64,000 nucleotides of DNA from Peredibacter starrii (GCF_034259205.1 NZ_CP139487.1:2108001-2172000), one strand, 5' to 3'; positions 43,659 through 52,492 are shown, counted from the stretch's first letter. Notes: generated by a model from the letters alone, not told the origin. Numbers and translations are program-made.

Positions 43659-44789
43659 TTACATAATAACTTTGGTGATTTGGGCCAATAGAACCTTCCA
43701 AGGAACCTTGATCGCTACCACTGGAATAAACGGCAGGAGAATAGCTACTAATAGTGGAACCAGGTCTTTAAGGCTGAAAGGAACTAGCCGCATGCTGTGA
43801 ACTCTTGCAATAACGGCGTTATTGGAATCTATACTTTGAAAGTCCTCATCTTGCAGAATATTGTCTTTGGGATCAATTTCACGCACTAACCATTTTCTTT
43901 CAAATGCATGTAATTGCCTTCCCATGAGAGTTCCATACTCAGATATGCCTCGGTGTTTGGCCTCTTTCATGGCCGGGAAGAAAAACAATAAGGGTCCAGC
44001 AAGGAGTAAAAGGAAACCCGCACAAAGGACTCCCAGAATGAATTTAATGTCATTTACATCAATTCCTTCGTAAAGCACCAGATTGAGCATACTTCCGGCC
44101 AGTGAGATCGAAATCGCAAAACACGGCACAATGAAGAACACTAAAAGATGTCCTAGAAAACCTAAACCTCCGGCGTCGTCTCCGTTTGAGGCCTTCAAAT
44201 GAAGTTTCATGCCAGAGACTTTTTTAAGTAAACGACACCACAGACCTGTGCGATAGAGAAAGTAGAAGAGAAAATAAAAATACAATGGTTGGCTAATTAA
44301 ATTGAACCACCAACCAGCGGGCGAAAATCCATCATCGGCCGTTCTCCAGATGGGATTTTCAATATTTTTGAATTGAAAGAGATATAAACCTACGACGGTA
44401 TAAACCAATAATAAAATGATGATCTTCGCAAATTTCGAGTCGCGAAGCTCTCTGGTTCGATTAATCTCATATTTAAGCTTATTGTAATCCTCGGGATCAA
44501 GAATTTCTGCCTCAATGAACTGATAAAAAGATTCTCTCAGCCGCTCTCCGGACTTCATGCTGGAGATAAGGAGCAGTGGGAGTGCGATTAAAAAGCGCAT
44601 ATGAATTGCATAATCAGTCAGGATCGTTTCGCGGGAGGCAAGGAGAGAAAGTAACAAAAGAGGGACCCAAGTAATGAGGACCAAGGTCAAAACTCTGTTC
44701 TTCGTTTTGCTTTTTTTCCACCAGGCATCAAGCACTGGGATGTTTCCGAAAAGATCAATTTGATAACCACTGTTGCTGTCGATGTGCAT
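43659..44789 (-). CDS. multi-spanning inner-membrane protein of unknown function
   Basis: This 376-residue protein has about seven hydrophobic helices (near residues 33-50, 66-80, 119-137, 163-180, 205-230, 240-270 and a C-terminal one at 345-365). A cytoplasmic, charged stretch around residues 280-325 separates the last helix. No transporter signature is recognised. It is divergent from a DUF4239-like membrane protein gene, and the two may work together. Confidence 0.7.
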   Translation of the reverse strand: MHIDSNSGYQIDLFGNIPVLDAWWKKSKTKNRVLTLVLITWVPLLLLSLLASRETILTDYAIHMRFLIALPLLLISSMKSGERLRESFYQFIEAEILDPEDYNKLKYEINRTRELRDSKFAKIIILLLVYTVVGLYLFQFKNIENPIWRTADDGFSPAGWWFNLISQPLYFYFLFYFLYRTGLWCRLLKKVSGMKLHLKASNGDDAGGLGFLGHLLVFFIVPCFAISISLAGSMLNLVLYEGIDVNDIKFILGVLCAGFLLLLAGPLLFFFPAMKEAKHRGISEYGTLMGRQLHAFERKWLVREIDPKDNILQDEDFQSIDSNNAVIARVHSMRLVPFSLKDLVPLLVAILLPFIPVVAIKVPWKVLLAQITKVIM

Positions 44790-44880
44790 AGGCCCTACCT
44801 TTCTTGACTCTGCAATTCTTTCAGCAATAATCCCATTGACGAGTCTAAAGTCTTTTCAACCAATCGACTAAGAGGACCGC

Positions 44881-45654
44881 ATTAATTTATCTGAATATCC
44901 CTTCTACATTAACTTTCTCATCGTTTGGTCTGTTTTATGGATCATATCGGTTATTACTTTCATGTGGGGCAAAAGAGTCAGAGAATCTTCTCCGCTTGAA
45001 ACATTTAAGGTCTCTGAAATTATCACCACCAGTTCCTTTGCGATGCTGAGTCTCATTTTGGGTTTCACTTATTCAATGGCCGTGAGTCGATTTGAACTTC
45101 GAAGAAAGCTCGTCATAGATGAAGCAAATGCCATCAGCTCAACTTATCTTCGAGGAAAAATTATTCACGTTGATGCGGCCAAATATAAGCAACTTTATAG
45201 GCGCTACCTGGATCTTCGAATCGAGTCCTATGACAGCTATGACAATCCTGAAAGGATGGCGGAGATAAAAAAAGAAACTGGGCTTATTCAAAAAGAGATT
45301 TTCACCGACTTTGAGGTAATTACCTTAAAAAATAGAGGGGCCCTCGAGAGTGCTTATCTCTACGCCATGACTGACATGTTTGACAGTGAGTTTGAGCGCT
45401 CTATTGCTTTGGACGTGAACCTGCCGCCCTCCATCTATATGATCATTCTCATGATAGCGATTGTGACTATCGGCATGCTCAATTATGACCGAGGTTACAG
45501 TCAGAAAGAGAGTCATTGGGCCATGACTTTATTCATTATTGTCTTTGCTGTTATTGTCTGCTTCATTCACGATCTTGATCATCCTCATACCGGCGCCGTT
45601 CAAATCAGTCAGGAAGCTCTTCTCATGCTTCGAAATTCATGGGTCGTTCAGTGA
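44881..45654 (+). CDS. DUF4239 (bestrophin-like) membrane protein, probable ATT start
   Basis: The conserved family core LGFTYSMAVSRFELRRKLVIDEANAISSTYLR is followed by a C-terminal helix pair and the DLDHPHTG motif. The first ATG in frame (44962) has no ribosome site and would remove a clear first membrane helix encoded just upstream (YINFLIVWSVLWIISVITF). The frame opens after a TAA at 44869-44871. The only sensible start is ATT at 44881, with AGAGGA 4 nt before it, giving 257 residues. AUU starts are rare (infC is the classic case). A sequencing error or a hidden GTG/ATG is the alternative. Confidence 0.72.
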   Translation: MNLSEYPFYINFLIVWSVLWIISVITFMWGKRVRESSPLETFKVSEIITTSSFAMLSLILGFTYSMAVSRFELRRKLVIDEANAISSTYLRGKIIHVDAAKYKQLYRRYLDLRIESYDSYDNPERMAEIKKETGLIQKEIFTDFEVITLKNRGALESAYLYAMTDMFDSEFERSIALDVNLPPSIYMIILMIAIVTIGMLNYDRGYSQKESHWAMTLFIIVFAVIVCFIHDLDHPHTGAVQISQEALLMLRNSWVVQ

Positions 45655-45761
45655 TTAATTTCTTTCACTGCATCCAGCTGTTTATGACTGTGAACATGAA
45701 GCTCCCGAGTAAGAAAATGTAATACTGACGGGCCTTTTTTTCTCTGATAGCGTCATTGGTT

Positions 45762-47288
45762 ATGAAAACTCTATTTTTATTTTCATTTCTAATCTCTCTG
45801 TCTACTTTTGCAGCTCCGGCTCCACTTGTTCAATCTGAAGGCACGACCTTCATTGGACTCAATGGTCCGAATGATACTGAGGCCTATTTTGGAATTCCAT
45901 ATGCTCAGGCCCCTGTGGGAAATCTTCGCTGGAAGGCCCCAAAAAAAATCAGATTAGGTCAAAGAGTTGTGGCGCAAAGGATGGGGCCGGTCTGTGCACA
46001 GCTTTGGAACATGTTCTCAAACGTAAGTCCAGATTATGAAGGGCAGGCAGTTGGTTCAGAAGACTGTCTTTATTTAAACGTATGGAAGCCTCGTCAAAAT
46101 GCCAATTATAAGCGCCCAGTGTTTTTCTGGATTCATGGTGGATCAAACACTAAGGGCACGGCCAACGATCCCAATTATGATGGTGCTTGGTTTGCTCAAC
46201 ATAATGATGCCATTTTCGTAAGCGTTAACTATCGTTTGGGTCTATTTGCTTCTTTCATTCATCCTTCACTTGAGACCGGCAACAAACTAGATAGCGCCGG
46301 AAACCATGTAACTCTTGATCTCATCATGGCCCTTAATTGGGTGAAGAATAATATTGAAAATTTCGGTGGTGATCCGGATAACGTTGTGATCGCCGGTCAA
46401 TCTGCCGGATGTATGAATGTATGGGGTCTACTTCAAAGCCCGCTCGCAAAGAATTTGTTCAATGGGGCCATTTGTTCGGCCGGTTTACCGAATGCTTATC
46501 CAAAACTCGTGATTGAAGAGCGTTCGGATAATCTTCTCCATGATCTTTTAATTGCAGATAAAATTGCCAAAGATGCGGATGAGGCGAAGGAATGGGTTCG
46601 TAAGCAAGGGCCACAGACGGTCAGAAAGTATCTTCTTTCAAAATCGGCCGCGGAGTTGCTCGCGATTCCTCGTTTTATTGTGCCCACTCAACATGTTTCA
46701 GATGGAACGGTTCTTCCCTTCGATGGTTTAGCATCGGTCATGACTGGAAGATATAATCGCGTTCCAATGATTCTTGGTTCTACTATTGATGAGGCCACTT
46801 ATTTAGTTGGAGCGACGATGTTTAAACCAACTGAGGGTGACCTGTTCCGTATGCTGAATAGTGGTCGCAGCTATCCGCGAAGTGCTATCATCAAAGACGA
46901 GTACCTCTCTACCTTCGATGGCATCACTCGCAGTAGCAGCATTGGACTTTCAAACTCTCTTGAAAGTATTTCCCAGTCCCTTCGTCCCTTTAACTGGAAC
47001 ATCTATAAATATGAATTTACCTGGAAAGAAACTCCTGAGCCTTGGAAGAGCGTCTTTGGAGCTTTCCATGGACTTGATGCGATTTTCTACTTAGGAAACT
47101 TTGTTGAGGACCGTCCACAGTTTGCTAGATTTGCCTGGAGGCCTTCTAATAAAGAAAGTCGTGAAGCACTTCGTGAACACATGTCGCAGTATTTTAAATC
47201 ATTCCTGCATCATGGGAATCCGAATGAAGGCCATAATGGAAAAGAGTGGCGAAGTTTTTCTGGATCAGGGCATACGTTTAAGTTCTAA
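45762..47288 (+). CDS. secreted type-B carboxylesterase
   Basis: The protein from the ATG at 45762 has 508 residues and a signal peptide (MKTLFLFSFLISLSTFA). An upstream in-frame TTG (45756) is less likely. Type-B carboxylesterase features are: GIPYAQAPVGNLRWKAP, SEDCLYLNVWKP, the oxyanion loop FWIHGGS, the nucleophile elbow AGQSAGC (usual GESAGA), the acid in GSTIDEATY, and His in FHGLD. It hydrolyses carboxylic esters outside the cytoplasm. No Shine-Dalgarno is visible. Its terminator has been split by an IS element. Confidence 0.93.
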   Translation: MKTLFLFSFLISLSTFAAPAPLVQSEGTTFIGLNGPNDTEAYFGIPYAQAPVGNLRWKAPKKIRLGQRVVAQRMGPVCAQLWNMFSNVSPDYEGQAVGSEDCLYLNVWKPRQNANYKRPVFFWIHGGSNTKGTANDPNYDGAWFAQHNDAIFVSVNYRLGLFASFIHPSLETGNKLDSAGNHVTLDLIMALNWVKNNIENFGGDPDNVVIAGQSAGCMNVWGLLQSPLAKNLFNGAICSAGLPNAYPKLVIEERSDNLLHDLLIADKIAKDADEAKEWVRKQGPQTVRKYLLSKSAAELLAIPRFIVPTQHVSDGTVLPFDGLASVMTGRYNRVPMILGSTIDEATYLVGATMFKPTEGDLFRMLNSGRSYPRSAIIKDEYLSTFDGITRSSSIGLSNSLESISQSLRPFNWNIYKYEFTWKETPEPWKSVFGAFHGLDAIFYLGNFVEDRPQFARFAWRPSNKESREALREHMSQYFKSFLHHGNPNEGHNGKEWRSFSGSGHTFKF

Positions 47289-47308
47289 AAAAAAGGGCCC
47301 TGATTGAT

Positions 47309-47319
47309 CTGTACCCCAT
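47309..47319 (+). repeat. left terminal inverted repeat core of the IS
   Basis: CTGTACCCCAT here equals the reverse complement of ATGGGGTACAG at the right end. Similarity outside the 11-bp core is weak. Confidence 0.85.
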
Positions 47320-47385
47320 TTTCTAGACAAGCTAAAAAAACCGCTTTTCTAAAAAATGGGCTAAAATCCTTAAAAGGAGCAGATT

Positions 47386-47769
47386 ATGAGGGCCTTTTCT
47401 CTTTCTGAGCGCAAAAAGCTCACAACTAATCCCTACGTTATTAAAATTACCGAAAAATCTATTTCGTTCAGCAATGAATTTAAACGGCTCATGCTCCATG
47501 GAGTAGATGACGGTAGAACTCGTCAACAATTCTTCAATGATACTCTTAGTGTTAACTGCTTCGATAAGAAGTACGTTGACTCCTCACTGAATAGATGGAG
47601 AAGAGAAGAAAAGTTTAAAAATGTACCAAAGAAGCGTGGTCGCCGGAAAGATCCTAATAAAATGACTATCGAGGAGCTCAAAGCCGAACTTGCTCTCCAA
47701 AAGGAGATCAATGCTCAGCTAAAAAAGGCCCAAGGTCTCACCGAAGACGATCCGCTGTTTTTTCTTTAA
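47386..47769 (+). CDS. IS3-family transposase OrfA
   Basis: This 127-residue protein has an N-terminal DNA-binding part with IS-style helix-turn-helix character (about residues 25-80), a basic KKRGRRKD stretch, then a leucine-zipper-like helix (TIEELKAELALQKEINAQLKK). This is the usual OrfA layout for IS3 elements and is thought to guide OrfAB to the ends. The stop TAA (47767-47769) lies just after the T-rich slip site. The ribosome site is AAAGGAG. Confidence 0.88.
   Translation: MRAFSLSERKKLTTNPYVIKITEKSISFSNEFKRLMLHGVDDGRTRQQFFNDTLSVNCFDKKYVDSSLNRWRREEKFKNVPKKRGRRKDPNKMTIEELKAELALQKEINAQLKKAQGLTEDDPLFFL
47758..47764 (+). other. programmed -1 frameshift site of the IS
   Basis: The heptamer TTTTTTC lies at the end of orfA in the frame that lets ribosomes slip back one base and enter the orfB frame (AVFSLIGEAISKDPSLN onward), which stays open into the DDE domain. 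This yields the OrfAB transposase. Confidence 0.6.
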
Positions 47770-47825
47770 TCGGTGAGGCCATCTCCAAAGATCCATCGTT
47801 AAATCGCTCCTATCTTTGTCGTTTA

Positions 47826-48638
47826 ATGTCTGTTAGTCGAAGTGGATTTTATTCCTCTCGAAAATCCTCAGAGGCCCGCCAAGAAAGAGATAGAATGGCA
47901 TGTAAGATCATTAAGCATTATCACGAGAGAAGTAGGAAAAAAGCAGGTATCATCACGCTTGATTTACTCATGCGAAGAGATGGACATGTTATAAACCACA
48001 AAAAGATCGCCAGAATTAAACGAGAGTATGGATTTGAAACAAAAATCCGTCGTCGAAATCCTTATCGCGCAATCCCTTTGAAGTCTGGGGAGCATGTCGA
48101 AATACCAAACTTACTTAAAAGAGACTTCTATCCACCACTTCCAGATCAGGTGTATTCGACAGATATGACTTACTTGTATTATGGAAATTGTGACAAAGCT
48201 TTCTTGTCAGCGACCAAAGACCTTGCGACTAACGAGATCGTCTCTTACAAATTAATGAAAACACCAACAGTATCTGCATTTGCATGCGAGTTCAAAGAAT
48301 TGCTGAGTAAGATTCCAATCGAGAAAAGAACTGATCTAATGATTCATTCAGATCAAGGCTTCCAATATACTAATGAAGAATTTAGAGCAGTTCTGAGGCT
48401 AGCAGGTGTAACTCAGTCGATGTCACGGAGAGGTAATTGCCTAGATAACGCACCAATTGAATCATTTTTTGGTCACTTCAAAGATCTCTTAGAGATTAAA
48501 AAATGTCGATCATATGAAGAGGTTGAAAAGGTGGTATCCAGTACCATCAAATATTATAATGAAGAAAGGCCCCAAAAGGGTTTAAATAAAAAGCCCCCGG
48601 CAGAATACCGAGGGCTATTATTAAGCGGTTTTTTTTAA
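47826..48638 (+). CDS. IS3-family transposase OrfB (DDE integrase core)
   Basis: This 270-residue frame is probably made as an OrfAB fusion through the upstream slip site; 47826 is the first ATG in frame. It has the IS3 HTH_21-like N-terminal part and the rve domain with the DDE triad: STDMTYL (first Asp), HSDQGFQYT (second Asp) and DNAPIESFFGHFK (Glu). The conserved ERPQKGLNKKPPAEYR-type C-terminus is present. It cuts and joins DNA ends during transposition. Confidence 0.93.
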   Translation: MSVSRSGFYSSRKSSEARQERDRMACKIIKHYHERSRKKAGIITLDLLMRRDGHVINHKKIARIKREYGFETKIRRRNPYRAIPLKSGEHVEIPNLLKRDFYPPLPDQVYSTDMTYLYYGNCDKAFLSATKDLATNEIVSYKLMKTPTVSAFACEFKELLSKIPIEKRTDLMIHSDQGFQYTNEEFRAVLRLAGVTQSMSRRGNCLDNAPIESFFGHFKDLLEIKKCRSYEEVEKVVSSTIKYYNEERPQKGLNKKPPAEYRGLLLSGFF

Positions 48639-48649
48639 ATGTACTTTTT

Positions 48650-48660
48650 ATGGGGTACAG
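48650..48660 (-). repeat. right terminal inverted repeat core of the IS
   Basis: ATGGGGTACAG is the mirror of the left-end CTGTACCCCAT. Confidence 0.85.
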
Positions 48661-48680
48661 TTTAGATTGGGCCCCTTTTT

Positions 48681-49109
48681 TTATTTTGTCTTTGTTTTGA
48701 AAACAAAAGGATTCGATTTTCTCTTCATGTCGTTACGAGCTTTCTTAGCAAGCTGACGAGTTACGTATTCAAGATCTTTCTCTGGAGCTTTAGGCTTTGC
48801 CTTGATTTTTACGTCATCAAGGTGAGCAGGTACTCTTTGAACAAATGCGTTCTTATTTGGTGTTGCCCATTTTGCCTTAACTGTTCTTCCATCAAAATTC
48901 TTCTGATCTAGACCTGCGATGGCCGCTTTCGCCTCATCCACAGTTTCCATTTCAACGAAGGCCATTCCGCGTGACTGACTTGTCGTTGGTTCAACCACGA
49001 TCTTAATATTTTTGATCTGTCCGAATTTAGAGAAGATGCTACGGATTCCGTTACGATCGCGCTTGTAGCTTAGGTTAGAGATATAGACGGTAGAGTTAGG
49101 TGTGTTCAT
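48681..49109 (-). CDS. RRM-domain RNA-binding protein
   Basis: I choose the ATG at 49109 because AAGGA stands 4 nt before it; longer in-frame starts lack a ribosome site. The protein has 142 residues: one RRM with RNP2 VYISNL and RNP1 SRGMAFVEM, followed by a basic tail (KIKAKPKAPEK, QLAKKARNDMKRK). It binds single-stranded RNA in the cytoplasm. Single-RRM proteins of this kind are common in cyanobacteria and delta-type bacteria and often respond to cold. Its downstream terminator is the one now split by the IS. Confidence 0.92.
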   Translation of the reverse strand: MNTPNSTVYISNLSYKRDRNGIRSIFSKFGQIKNIKIVVEPTTSQSRGMAFVEMETVDEAKAAIAGLDQKNFDGRTVKAKWATPNKNAFVQRVPAHLDDVKIKAKPKAPEKDLEYVTRQLAKKARNDMKRKSNPFVFKTKTK

Positions 49110-49275
49110 AAAATCCTTGGGCATAATGCTGTTTTTTCGGTGTTTTAACACGGCTGCACCAATATGTCTAAAGGTTGGGCAGGCCATATAGATAATTCCT
49201 ACACGGTCTTTTTACCAACATCCGGGGGGTTAAAGAAGCTACCATCCTTTTATTAAATTATTTCGAGGAGTAGGT

Positions 49276-49704
49276 ATGAAATTTAAAGCAATGACCGCCT
49301 TATTAGCTCTGTCAGTAAGTCTTAGTTCTTTCGCCAATTGTGCTCTTTCAACTAATGACGATGTTGCCGCGGAGATTCTAACTGAGAAGGGTTACCATAT
49401 TGTTGATCGAGCGGACGCTCTTTTTCATATCAAAGTTACGAATGAACTTTCAGTAAGTGATCTTAAATGTAAGCTGGGTGTATGTTCAGCGGACGTAACT
49501 CGTGAAGTTGGTGTTACGGCCTTGAACTCAATCGATATGAGTGGCTTTAATCAGAAGAGTGCTCAAAGTGGAACACAAATCTTCCGCTCAAAAAACAAAC
49601 CTTCAATGCTTGAAAACGATAAGCAGATCAGAGTGATGCTAAATTCATTACATGACCACTTACAGTTTCAGTATAACGATTGTCGTCCTCGCGCTAACGA
49701 GTAA
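49276..49704 (+). CDS. small secreted protein of unknown function
   Basis: This 142-residue protein has a signal peptide (MKFKAMTALLALSVSLSSFA) and a GAGGAG ribosome site. The mature part has four Cys, the first right after the signal peptide (NCALS) and the last near the end (NDCRP). The pattern suggests a disulfide-stabilised periplasmic domain. No family is recognised. It overlaps the convergent SnoaL-like gene by 11 bp. Confidence 0.73.
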   Translation: MKFKAMTALLALSVSLSSFANCALSTNDDVAAEILTEKGYHIVDRADALFHIKVTNELSVSDLKCKLGVCSADVTREVGVTALNSIDMSGFNQKSAQSGTQIFRSKNKPSMLENDKQIRVMLNSLHDHLQFQYNDCRPRANE

Positions 49705-50050
49705 ACCAAACGTATCCAATCAGATCGTCTCTAAAACCATAAATTGCAACGACGTGACTGGGAGCCTGGGCCCCAGTCACTCCTGTGACCCATTCTTCAT
49801 CTAATACTGAATCATTCAAAACTGTTCGAGATCGTAGTTCACAATGAAGCTCTGGATTCTTCTCAAAGCGCTCCCGATACATTTCTTTGAAGGTCTTGAT
49901 ATTATCGCAGGTCTTTTGTGATTCAGCTCCTAAGCGCCAAACCTGGACTTCCGGATGATAGAAAGCCACAAATTTCTCAATGTTTCTTTCGTTGTAGGCC
50001 TCAAGTTGTCCTTGAGCAAGTTCAATCATTCTTTCTTTTGAGATAGTCAT
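49694..50050 (-). CDS. SnoaL/NTF2-like domain protein
   Basis: This 118-residue protein fits the SnoaL-like NTF2 fold: an N-terminal helix (QLEAYNERNIEKFVAFY), then HPEVQVWRL, a helix FKEMYRERF, and C-terminal strands (VLDEEWVTGV, HVVAIYGFRDDLIGYVWF). Members are small ligand-binding proteins or enzymes of varied function. It lies 2 bp after the FG-GAP lipoprotein gene on the same strand, so it is probably in its operon with the SDR gene. Confidence 0.85.
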   Translation of the reverse strand: MTISKERMIELAQGQLEAYNERNIEKFVAFYHPEVQVWRLGAESQKTCDNIKTFKEMYRERFEKNPELHCELRSRTVLNDSVLDEEWVTGVTGAQAPSHVVAIYGFRDDLIGYVWFTR

Positions 50051-50052
50051 TG

Positions 50053-51675
50053 TTAGGGCTCGACAATATTTAAAGTGCTACTAATTTTAGGGTTGGTAAT
50101 GACCTGAGTTTGACCTGAGCTCCAGTTGATCACAATCTTTGAAACCTTCGAGATTTTACCGAGACCAAAATGAAGAACAGGATCATTTTGTTGGTTAAAA
50201 GTTCCTGTTGTTCCTTCCACCTGTCTCATCACCAGACCTTTAGCATGATAAACTCTTACCTGAGTCGTCACAGGAATAGTTCCTGATTTTTTACCGGTAA
50301 GTCGAATTTTAAGGTAGCGATTGTTTGAAGCATCAACGTTTTTGAAAATTCTGAGTCTTGCTGGAATTCCAACTCCCTCGCGACCTGAAACGATGAGGTC
50401 CATTTTTCCATCGTTATTAAAGTCCGCCCAGGCCCCCGCATAGCTATCAAGAACCATTGGCCCACTTTTGCTGACGTTTTCAAATTGAAAATTTCCTTTA
50501 TTTCTAAAAAGAAGAGAATGGGCGTAGTTAAAGTTGTAGACCTGAGAGACATACATGTCGAGGAGACCATCATTATCAAAATCGGCGGCAGTTGAATGGG
50601 ACCATAGCTCATCGCCCTTATATTTTGAAAAATCACCAATCGGCTTTACGGGTAGACCTGAGTTCTTTCTTACATCCACAAAATTGTAGTGAGGAGCACC
50701 GGTATTTTTATAGACCTTTGAATCGTCACACACATATCCGCGATAATCATAAGAGCCTTTTGGAGACATTCCTACAAACTTGTGAACCAGATTAGATACC
50801 CATAAATCAAGATTTCCATCGTTATTTAAATCTGCCCAGACCGACCCGATGGTGTGGCCATAAAGGGGGCCGAAGTTCTTTTTGTGGTAGGAATCATAAT
50901 AGCGTTTCGTATCGTATTCGCCCTGAACATTGAGTTTTTTTGCCACGTCCACCATCTTTCCCCGATTTAATTGGAAAAGAAAATTCTGCCTCAGCCGATA
51001 GTTTGAATAATAGATATCGGGACTTGAGTTGTTGTCAAAATCGGCCCAGGCAATTCCACGTACATAGGCCGGATAGTTATTCATTTCATGCTTATTACTT
51101 ACTTCAAGAAATGATTTGCCGTTCTGGTTTAGGAAAACTTTCGGAGGTACGAAGTTAAATTGATTGTTTTCACTTTTTTCCTGGCGCCCTACAAGAATAT
51201 CCGGGAAGCCATCGCGATTGAGATCACCGAAAGAGATTGTGAAGACATCGTCGGGTAGTTTAAGACCGTATCTTTGTCCCACCTCGTGATACTGATTGTC
51301 CTTTAAGAGATGAACTTGCCCTTTACTCGTTACAATATCTAGATTCCCATCGTTATTAACATCCATAAAAAGAGGTTGGCCTTTTAGGAAGTGCAGATTC
51401 ATTTCTTGAGTTACATCTTCAAAACGAATCGAGTCGCGAGTGGAAATGTTTTTATACAAACGATCTTTGGCAATGAAATCAACTCTGCCATCTTTATCAA
51501 AGTCGCCTATCACAATGGAAGGAGTACTTTCAGATGCGACATCTGATGTCGCAGTTACGTCTTCAAAAATTGGATCATTATTTTCTTTGATGGAGGCGGC
51601 TTCACGAAAAGGATTTTGAGTCGAACAACCAGTAAGCACTGAAAGGAGAGTTGGAACCAGAATCAGCTTCTTCAT
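50053..51675 (-). CDS. FG-GAP/VCBS repeat lipoprotein with C-terminal ASPIC/UnbV domain
   Basis: This 540-residue lipoprotein (signal MKKLILVPTLLSVLTGC, Cys17) has at least seven Ca-binding-type repeats, for example FDKDGRVDF, VNNDGNLDI, LNRDGFPDI, LNNDGNLDL, FDNDGLLDM and FNNDGKMDL, predicted to form a beta-propeller. The C-terminus (RYLKIRLTGKKSG to INWSSGQTQ) is an ASPIC/UnbV domain, as in CRTAC1 proteins. Such proteins are thought to mediate surface contacts and binding. Its start shares one base with the stop of the SDR gene (TAATG), so it is translationally coupled. Confidence 0.9.
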   Translation of the reverse strand: MKKLILVPTLLSVLTGCSTQNPFREAASIKENNDPIFEDVTATSDVASESTPSIVIGDFDKDGRVDFIAKDRLYKNISTRDSIRFEDVTQEMNLHFLKGQPLFMDVNNDGNLDIVTSKGQVHLLKDNQYHEVGQRYGLKLPDDVFTISFGDLNRDGFPDILVGRQEKSENNQFNFVPPKVFLNQNGKSFLEVSNKHEMNNYPAYVRGIAWADFDNNSSPDIYYSNYRLRQNFLFQLNRGKMVDVAKKLNVQGEYDTKRYYDSYHKKNFGPLYGHTIGSVWADLNNDGNLDLWVSNLVHKFVGMSPKGSYDYRGYVCDDSKVYKNTGAPHYNFVDVRKNSGLPVKPIGDFSKYKGDELWSHSTAADFDNDGLLDMYVSQVYNFNYAHSLLFRNKGNFQFENVSKSGPMVLDSYAGAWADFNNDGKMDLIVSGREGVGIPARLRIFKNVDASNNRYLKIRLTGKKSGTIPVTTQVRVYHAKGLVMRQVEGTTGTFNQQNDPVLHFGLGKISKVSKIVINWSSGQTQVITNPKISSTLNIVEP

Positions 51676-52400
51676 TACATTTCCCTTATATCATAAAATG
51701 TTTGATCTACTTTCTCAGGGGACTGCAAAAGGTCATATAGTCCTCGCGCTACCTTATCGGGAGGAAGAAGCTGTCTCTTGTCTTTTAACTCCTTAAATCT
51801 TTCTACATTTTTAAATTTCTGCTTCGACTGCTTTCGAATTGTCGCCTGCATATCCGTGTCCATGACTCCCGGAGCGAAGCTAAGGGCGCGGAAGTTCTTT
51901 CGGTGTTTGAAATCTTCATTCAGGCAATCAGTGAACATTTTTAGTCCACTTTTCGTTGAACAATAAAGTGACCAATTGATAATGGGATGGAGGGCCGCCC
52001 CTGAACTGATATTTGTTATTGTCACTGGACATGTTTTCTTTTTGAAAGTGTTCAGCAGCCAACGTGAAAGGAAAATAGGGGTGGTGAAATTAAGGGCGAT
52101 GTGTTTTTCGATCTCAGTCTGATCAAAATCCTGAATTTCTCCGATGGGTTCAATGGCCGCAGCATTATTAATTAGATGAATGGCCCTTACTTTTTTTACA
52201 TCAATTTTTCCCATGGCCTTCATGAGTTTTGTCTCAAGCCCTTTCCAAGTTGAAAGGTTATGCGAAAGATGAAAATGACTTGGGTGGATAATTGTATTCG
52301 TGCGGGAGATGGAAATAACGAGATGTTTCTCATTGAGTGCAAGCTCTGTGAGCGCCAGGCCAAGACCTCGCGAAGCACCTGTGATGATAAAAAGCTGCAT
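51675..52400 (-). CDS. short-chain dehydrogenase/reductase
   Basis: I choose the ATG at 52400, preceded by GGAAGAC, giving 241 residues that begin directly with the Rossmann strand FIITGASRGLGLAL. It has the NNAA motif (HLINNAAAI), the catalytic Ser in NISSGA, and the YxxxK motif YCSTK. The TGASRGLG loop is typical for NADP(H). It resembles sepiapterin-reductase/YueD-like SDRs, but the substrate is unknown. It leads the operon with the FG-GAP lipoprotein and SnoaL-like gene. Confidence 0.9.
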   Translation of the reverse strand: MQLFIITGASRGLGLALTELALNEKHLVISISRTNTIIHPSHFHLSHNLSTWKGLETKLMKAMGKIDVKKVRAIHLINNAAAIEPIGEIQDFDQTEIEKHIALNFTTPIFLSRWLLNTFKKKTCPVTITNISSGAALHPIINWSLYCSTKSGLKMFTDCLNEDFKHRKNFRALSFAPGVMDTDMQATIRKQSKQKFKNVERFKELKDKRQLLPPDKVARGLYDLLQSPEKVDQTFYDIREM

Positions 52401-52492
52401 ATGTCTTCCTTGAAGCGTTGTTGAATTATGAATGAATTTTATCATGGAACTGGTTTTTTGTTTTCTTAAGTTGTTCCTTGAAGGCTTAAATT

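Larger units (their letters stand above)
47306..48664 (+). mobile_element. IS3-family insertion sequence (IS150-like)
   Basis: A complete element of about 1.36 kb has two overlapping frames: orfA with helix-turn-helix and coiled coil, and orfB with a DDE integrase core. A run of T's forms the -1 frameshift window. Ends carry CTGTACCCCAT as inverted repeats. The flanks carry GATT at 47302-47305 and 48665-48668, a plausible 4-bp target duplication. The exact ends could shift by a few bases. Both frames are intact, so it may be active. Confidence 0.88.
47288..48681. terminator. terminator hairpin split by the IS element
   Basis: An A run then GGGCCC (47296-47301 region) lies just left of the IS, and GGGCCCC followed by seven T lies just right (48669-48682). 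Removing the IS and one copy of GATT restores GGGCCC-TGATT-GGGCCCC between A and T runs, a normal bidirectional terminator between the esterase and RRM genes. This genome has a similar GGGGCCC/GGGCCCC terminator at 57.4 kb. Confidence 0.7.

Noticed and set aside
45656-45757. Minus-strand open frame ending in a hydrophobic stretch (YYIFLLGSFMFTVINSWMQ) before a TGA, in the gap upstream of the carboxylesterase
   Set aside because: It looks like a tiny membrane peptide, but no usable start codon or ribosome site is found in frame; the frame just continues into the antisense of the esterase gene.
47307-48662. A 3-bp target duplication right at the TGTACCCC ends of the IS
   Set aside because: The three bases outside the TG...CA ends do not match (ATC and GTT); the GATT flanks a few bases further out fit better and restore the terminator.
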